NCBI GenBank assembly: GCA_040391785.1 | Contig: JBEBXH010000024.1 | Location: 1 to 64,000, forward strand | Origin: UBA5239 sp040391785 | GTDB taxonomy: Bacteria > Verrucomicrobiota > Lentisphaeria > Victivallales > Victivallaceae | Direction: 5' to 3' | DNA length: 64,000 nucleotides | Part shown: positions 61,767 to 64,000 of the stretch, in pieces | How the letters are laid out: the number at the start of each line of letters is the position of its first letter | Numbering within the stretch: position 1 is the stretch's first letter | Program-made: the position numbers and the translations under genes | The notes under the pieces: generated by a model | What the model was told of the DNA's origin: nothing | Database searches by the model: none | What the model saw: the letters and a program-made list of their open reading frames with translations, nothing else

Positions 61767-62561
61767 ATGATTGCTAAACATCGCCATTATCAGATCTACC
61801 GCCTCGGCGGCAAAATGCAGGCCGGGATTTCCCAGATGGACGTCCCGGCGCCCTTTACCCGGTATAATATCTGCAACGATTTCCTGAATCCCAGCTACAT
61901 TGTTTCGGGCCAGGGCTATTATGTCGATGAATTCGGCAACCGGACCGCTTACGGCCCCGGCTCATTGTTTATCCGCCTGCCGTACGTGAAACACCACCAG
62001 ACACATGAGAAAGGCCCCTACATCGATTATTACTTCGCCATTCCGGCCTCATTCTGTAAAGCATACGAGGAGCTGAATCTGATTTCGCCGCTGCAGCAGC
62101 TGGGTGAGCACGAATGGCTGCTGCACCGCTTCAACGAACTGGCGGACGCCCTGCAGGCATGTCCGGAAAATGAATTGATCCTGATGCAGGGCCGCTATTT
62201 CCAATTTCTCAGCGAACTGCTGATCGGCGGCTTCACCGCCCGGCCGCATTATCAGGAAATCGCCCGCGGCGCCGAACTGCTGGAGCACAGCCCGGAACAA
62301 CGTTTTTCGGTAGAAGATATCGCTGCGGAAGCCGGCATGGATTACGCGAATTTCCGGCGGCTCTTCGTCCAATACTACCATATGCCGCCGATGGAATACC
62401 GCATCCGGAAGCGGCTCGAGAAGATTCAATCGCTCCTGAGAACCACCGACCTGACGCTGAAAGAAATCGCCGACCGTTTCGGCTATGCCGACATCTACAC
62501 CTTCGCCCGGCAGTTCAAAAAATACGTAGGCACCTCCCCCGGCCAATTCCGCAAACCTTGA
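61767..62561 (+). CDS. AraC-family transcriptional regulator
   Basis: A 264-residue regulator. The cupin-like N-terminal domain has YIVSGQGYYVDEFGNRTAYG and LFIRLPYVKHHQTHE (near 45-80). The C-terminal HTH pair is FSVEDIAAEAGMDYANFRRL and LKEIADRFGYADIYTFARQF, ending in VGTSPGQFRKP. It is divergent from the unassigned barrel-protein gene, with a shared 78-base control region. A T7 run follows its stop but no clear stem is adjacent. Confidence 0.9.
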   Translation: MIAKHRHYQIYRLGGKMQAGISQMDVPAPFTRYNICNDFLNPSYIVSGQGYYVDEFGNRTAYGPGSLFIRLPYVKHHQTHEKGPYIDYYFAIPASFCKAYEELNLISPLQQLGEHEWLLHRFNELADALQACPENELILMQGRYFQFLSELLIGGFTARPHYQEIARGAELLEHSPEQRFSVEDIAAEAGMDYANFRRLFVQYYHMPPMEYRIRKRLEKIQSLLRTTDLTLKEIADRFGYADIYTFARQFKKYVGTSPGQFRKP

Positions 62562-62569
62562 TTTTTTTA

Positions 62570-62666
62570 TCCACAAAATACACAAAAATACACAAAAAAT
62601 AAATTCTCCCATTTCCGGTCAGAATGAGCGGAAATAACTTTTGTGCTCTTTTGTGTGTTTTGTGGA
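62570..62666. repeat. Long nested inverted repeat
   Basis: The outer arms (62570-62597 and 62639-62666) are A/T-rich with repeated ACACAAAA/TTTTGTGT units and pair at 24 of 28 positions. An inner pair, TTTCCG/CGGAAA, is at 62612-62634. T or A runs lie outside the arms but in the wrong order for an intrinsic terminator on either strand. Confidence 0.65.
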
Positions 62667-62679
62667 CAGAAAAAAAGAA

Positions 62680-63153
62680 TCAGTGCCAGTCAGCGTAGGG
62701 GGTGACGGCCAGCGAGCCGCTGGAGTAGCGGCGGTCGGCACTGACTTCTTCGCCGAGCCAGTCGGGCTTGGCGAATTCATCGTTTTCCGAGCCCAGTTCG
62801 AGTTCGGCCACGATCAGGCCCTGATTGCGCCCCTCGAATTCGTCGATCTCCCACAAACGTCCCTCGTGCATCACGATATGACGCATCTTGGAGACGATCG
62901 TGGTATCGCACATGGTGGCGATGATTTCGTTGGCTTCATCAAGGGGAATGGCATATTCATATTCATCGCGGCTGATGCCGGAGCTCGGCCCCTTCATGGT
63001 CAGCCATGCCTGGGTACCGGCGATACGGATGCGAATGGTGACCCGCCCGAGTGCAGTCCTGATGTACGCCTGGCTCATGTAAATGCTGTGTTCGATTTCA
63101 TTGCGCCAGTCCTCGTTCTTCACCAGGTACTTCCGTTCGATCTCTTTCGCCAT
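62680..63153 (-). CDS. CYTH-domain protein (triphosphate tunnel enzyme)
   Basis: A 157-residue CYTH protein. The hallmark E-x-E-x-K is in MAKEIERKYLV (residues 4-8). TIRIRIAGTQAWLTMKG near 40 and LWEIDEFEGRNQGLIVAELE near 103 supply the basic and acidic residues that line the tunnel. Bacterial proteins of this size hydrolyse inorganic triphosphate or thiamine triphosphate. The gene is 10 bases downstream of the exported repeat protein gene and may share its transcript. Confidence 0.9.
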   Translation of the reverse strand: MAKEIERKYLVKNEDWRNEIEHSIYMSQAYIRTALGRVTIRIRIAGTQAWLTMKGPSSGISRDEYEYAIPLDEANEIIATMCDTTIVSKMRHIVMHEGRLWEIDEFEGRNQGLIVAELELGSENDEFAKPDWLGEEVSADRRYSSGSLAVTPYADWH

Positions 63154-63163
63154 ATCGCCTCCC

Positions 63164-63691
63164 TCAAAAATTGATTATCGGAAAAACCGGCAGGAAACCT
63201 TCGGAGTTGAAATTCAACAATCCGAACTGGAACCCCGCCCGGTCCGCCACGTTGACCAATCCGATTTGCACGCCCGTGCTGATGGTATTGACCAGCCCCA
63301 GCTGCCAGGCATAGGATTTCGTACCCGCCACGTTGACAAACGACATCTGAAAACCGCTCATCTGCTTGGAGACATTCACCGGCGCCAGCTGCATGCCGTT
63401 GACAATATCCGTGGCCGAACAGAACACGGAAAGCTCCAGCCCGTGCACCCGGGTGCGCCCGGCCGAAATCGGCAGCCCGATCTTCACTCCGTCCACATTG
63501 GTACGGTTGACACTGCGCGGAATATCGAACCAGATGCCCCAGCTGAGGGGTTTCCAGCGCTGCCGCGCCGCCTCGCTGACTTTGATGGTTGACACCGGCG
63601 GCGGCAGATCCTCCCGGGCCGTTTCCTGGGCCGGGACCAACAGCGGCGTCAGTGAACCGATCACAGCCGCCAGCGCTAACCATTTTTTCAT
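63164..63691 (-). CDS. Exported repeat protein, LA_2272-like
   Basis: A 175-residue exported protein. The signal peptide is KKWLALAAVIGSLTPLLVPA, cut near AQET. The rest has about six imperfect repeats of roughly 20 residues with the pattern G-h-[QE]-h-x-h-h-N: VHGLELSVF, VNGMQLAPVNVS, SGFQMSFVNVA, YAWQLGLVNTI, TGVQIGLVNVA, AGFQFGLLNFN. This resembles LA_2272-type surface repeat proteins known from Leptospira and Bacteroidota; their role is unknown. The repeats should fold as a beta-solenoid or beta-barrel. Confidence 0.65.
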   Translation of the reverse strand: MKKWLALAAVIGSLTPLLVPAQETAREDLPPPVSTIKVSEAARQRWKPLSWGIWFDIPRSVNRTNVDGVKIGLPISAGRTRVHGLELSVFCSATDIVNGMQLAPVNVSKQMSGFQMSFVNVAGTKSYAWQLGLVNTISTGVQIGLVNVADRAGFQFGLLNFNSEGFLPVFPIINF

Positions 63692-63707
63692 TGCAATACC
63701 CTTTGGG

Positions 63708-64000
63708 TTACATGTAAAGTTTCAACAATTCTTCGCGGCTCAGCGGACTGAAATATGCCGCAGGGATATCCAGAATGGTGAACGCCCCGGATTTTCCTTC
63801 ACTTTTCAGCCGGAATGCCGCGCGGGCGTGAGCCACCAGTACGCTCGCGGTAGCGGCCGGATTGCTGCCCCATTCGCAGGAGTATTCTACCCGGGCCGGG
63901 CTGCCGTCCGGGGTTTTGCCCGCCGCGATCACGCAGCCGCCGTGCGGAAATCCGCCGAAACGCTCATTCAGCTCTTCCTGGCTGACAAAGTTCACCACCG
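63708..64000 (-). CDS. meso-diaminopimelate dehydrogenase-like protein, C-terminal fragment at window edge
   Basis: Only the last 97 or so residues are in the window; the 5' part lies beyond 64000. The segment NPAATASVLVAHARAAFRLK followed by SEGKSGAFTILDIPAAYFSP matches the C-terminal dimer region of NADP-dependent meso-diaminopimelate D-dehydrogenase (the Corynebacterium enzyme has a similar ARAAHRMK...GQSGAFTVLEV arrangement). It would supply or use meso-DAP in lysine and cell-wall synthesis. The assignment rests on this C-terminal pattern only. Confidence 0.6.
   Translation of the reverse strand, partial: VVNFVSQEELNERFGGFPHGGCVIAAGKTPDGSPARVEYSCEWGSNPAATASVLVAHARAAFRLKSEGKSGAFTILDIPAAYFSPLSREELLKLYM

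Overview
The window looks like part of a chromosome from a Gram-negative, carbohydrate-degrading bacterium of the PVC group, most likely Lentisphaerota (Victivallis-like). The evidence is four prepilin-like proteins with an FTLIE-type N-terminus and a C-terminal H-X9-DG-like motif, several glycosidase or lyase genes each sitting beside its own one-component regulator, many TIM-barrel sugar isomerases, and an LPS gene set (lpxB, a WaaP-type kinase, a phosphoethanolamine transferase). The taxon is inferred from gene content; no rRNA gene is present. I see no phage, IS element, integrase or CRISPR array.

Layout. 1-4828 (+): a prepilin-like gene with an apparent frameshift at the left edge, a beta-propeller protein and a heparinase II/III-type lyase. 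4874-10174 (-): a tightly coupled amino-sugar operon (RpiR regulator, BadF-type kinase, NanE, MurQ, unassigned glycosidase-like protein) whose promoter lies between two nearly identical 18-bp sites. 10342-14598: a Gfo/Idh/MocA oxidoreductase, a divergent AraC regulator and a sodium:solute symporter. 14879-17760 (+): GNAT, two RlaP-type nucleotidyltransferases, GNAT. 17948-25158: tRNA-Phe, lpxB, a cyclohydrolase-less purH, a GH172-type enzyme with an AraC regulator, tmk, holB and a sugar isomerase. 25212-33367: envelope genes, a TrmH/SpoU-type methyltransferase, a glycyl-radical enzyme with its AraC regulator, and glpK.

33369-39265 (-) is a compact seven-gene operon (DegT aminotransferase, two paralogous SGNH hydrolases, two amidohydrolases, two TIM-barrel isomerases) of unknown substrate. 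It is divergent from a GntR/LacI-type regulator, and the gap between them is full of repeat-like operator candidates. That regulator starts a 'regulator - prepilin-like protein - secreted glycosidase' cassette (39564-43949). A second cassette with a LacI regulator converges on it from 48673 to 43928 and ends in a GH29 fucosidase. 48873-52245 encodes a MacA/MacB-like efflux system, followed by a MarR-GNAT-aminotransferase operon, a D-threonine-aldolase-like enzyme, mutS, a stand-alone prepilin-like gene with a striking palindromic promoter region, an AraC/unknown-enzyme divergent pair, a CYTH protein, a repeat-rich exported protein and the C-terminal end of a diaminopimelate-dehydrogenase-like gene at the right edge.

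The most interesting themes are the repeated pairing of a pseudopilin-like gene with a local regulator and a carbohydrate-active enzyme, the unassigned seven-gene operon with its unusual control region, a glycyl-radical enzyme with no activase nearby, and several sharply defined operator-like palindromes. All functions are inferred from sequence motifs read by eye.
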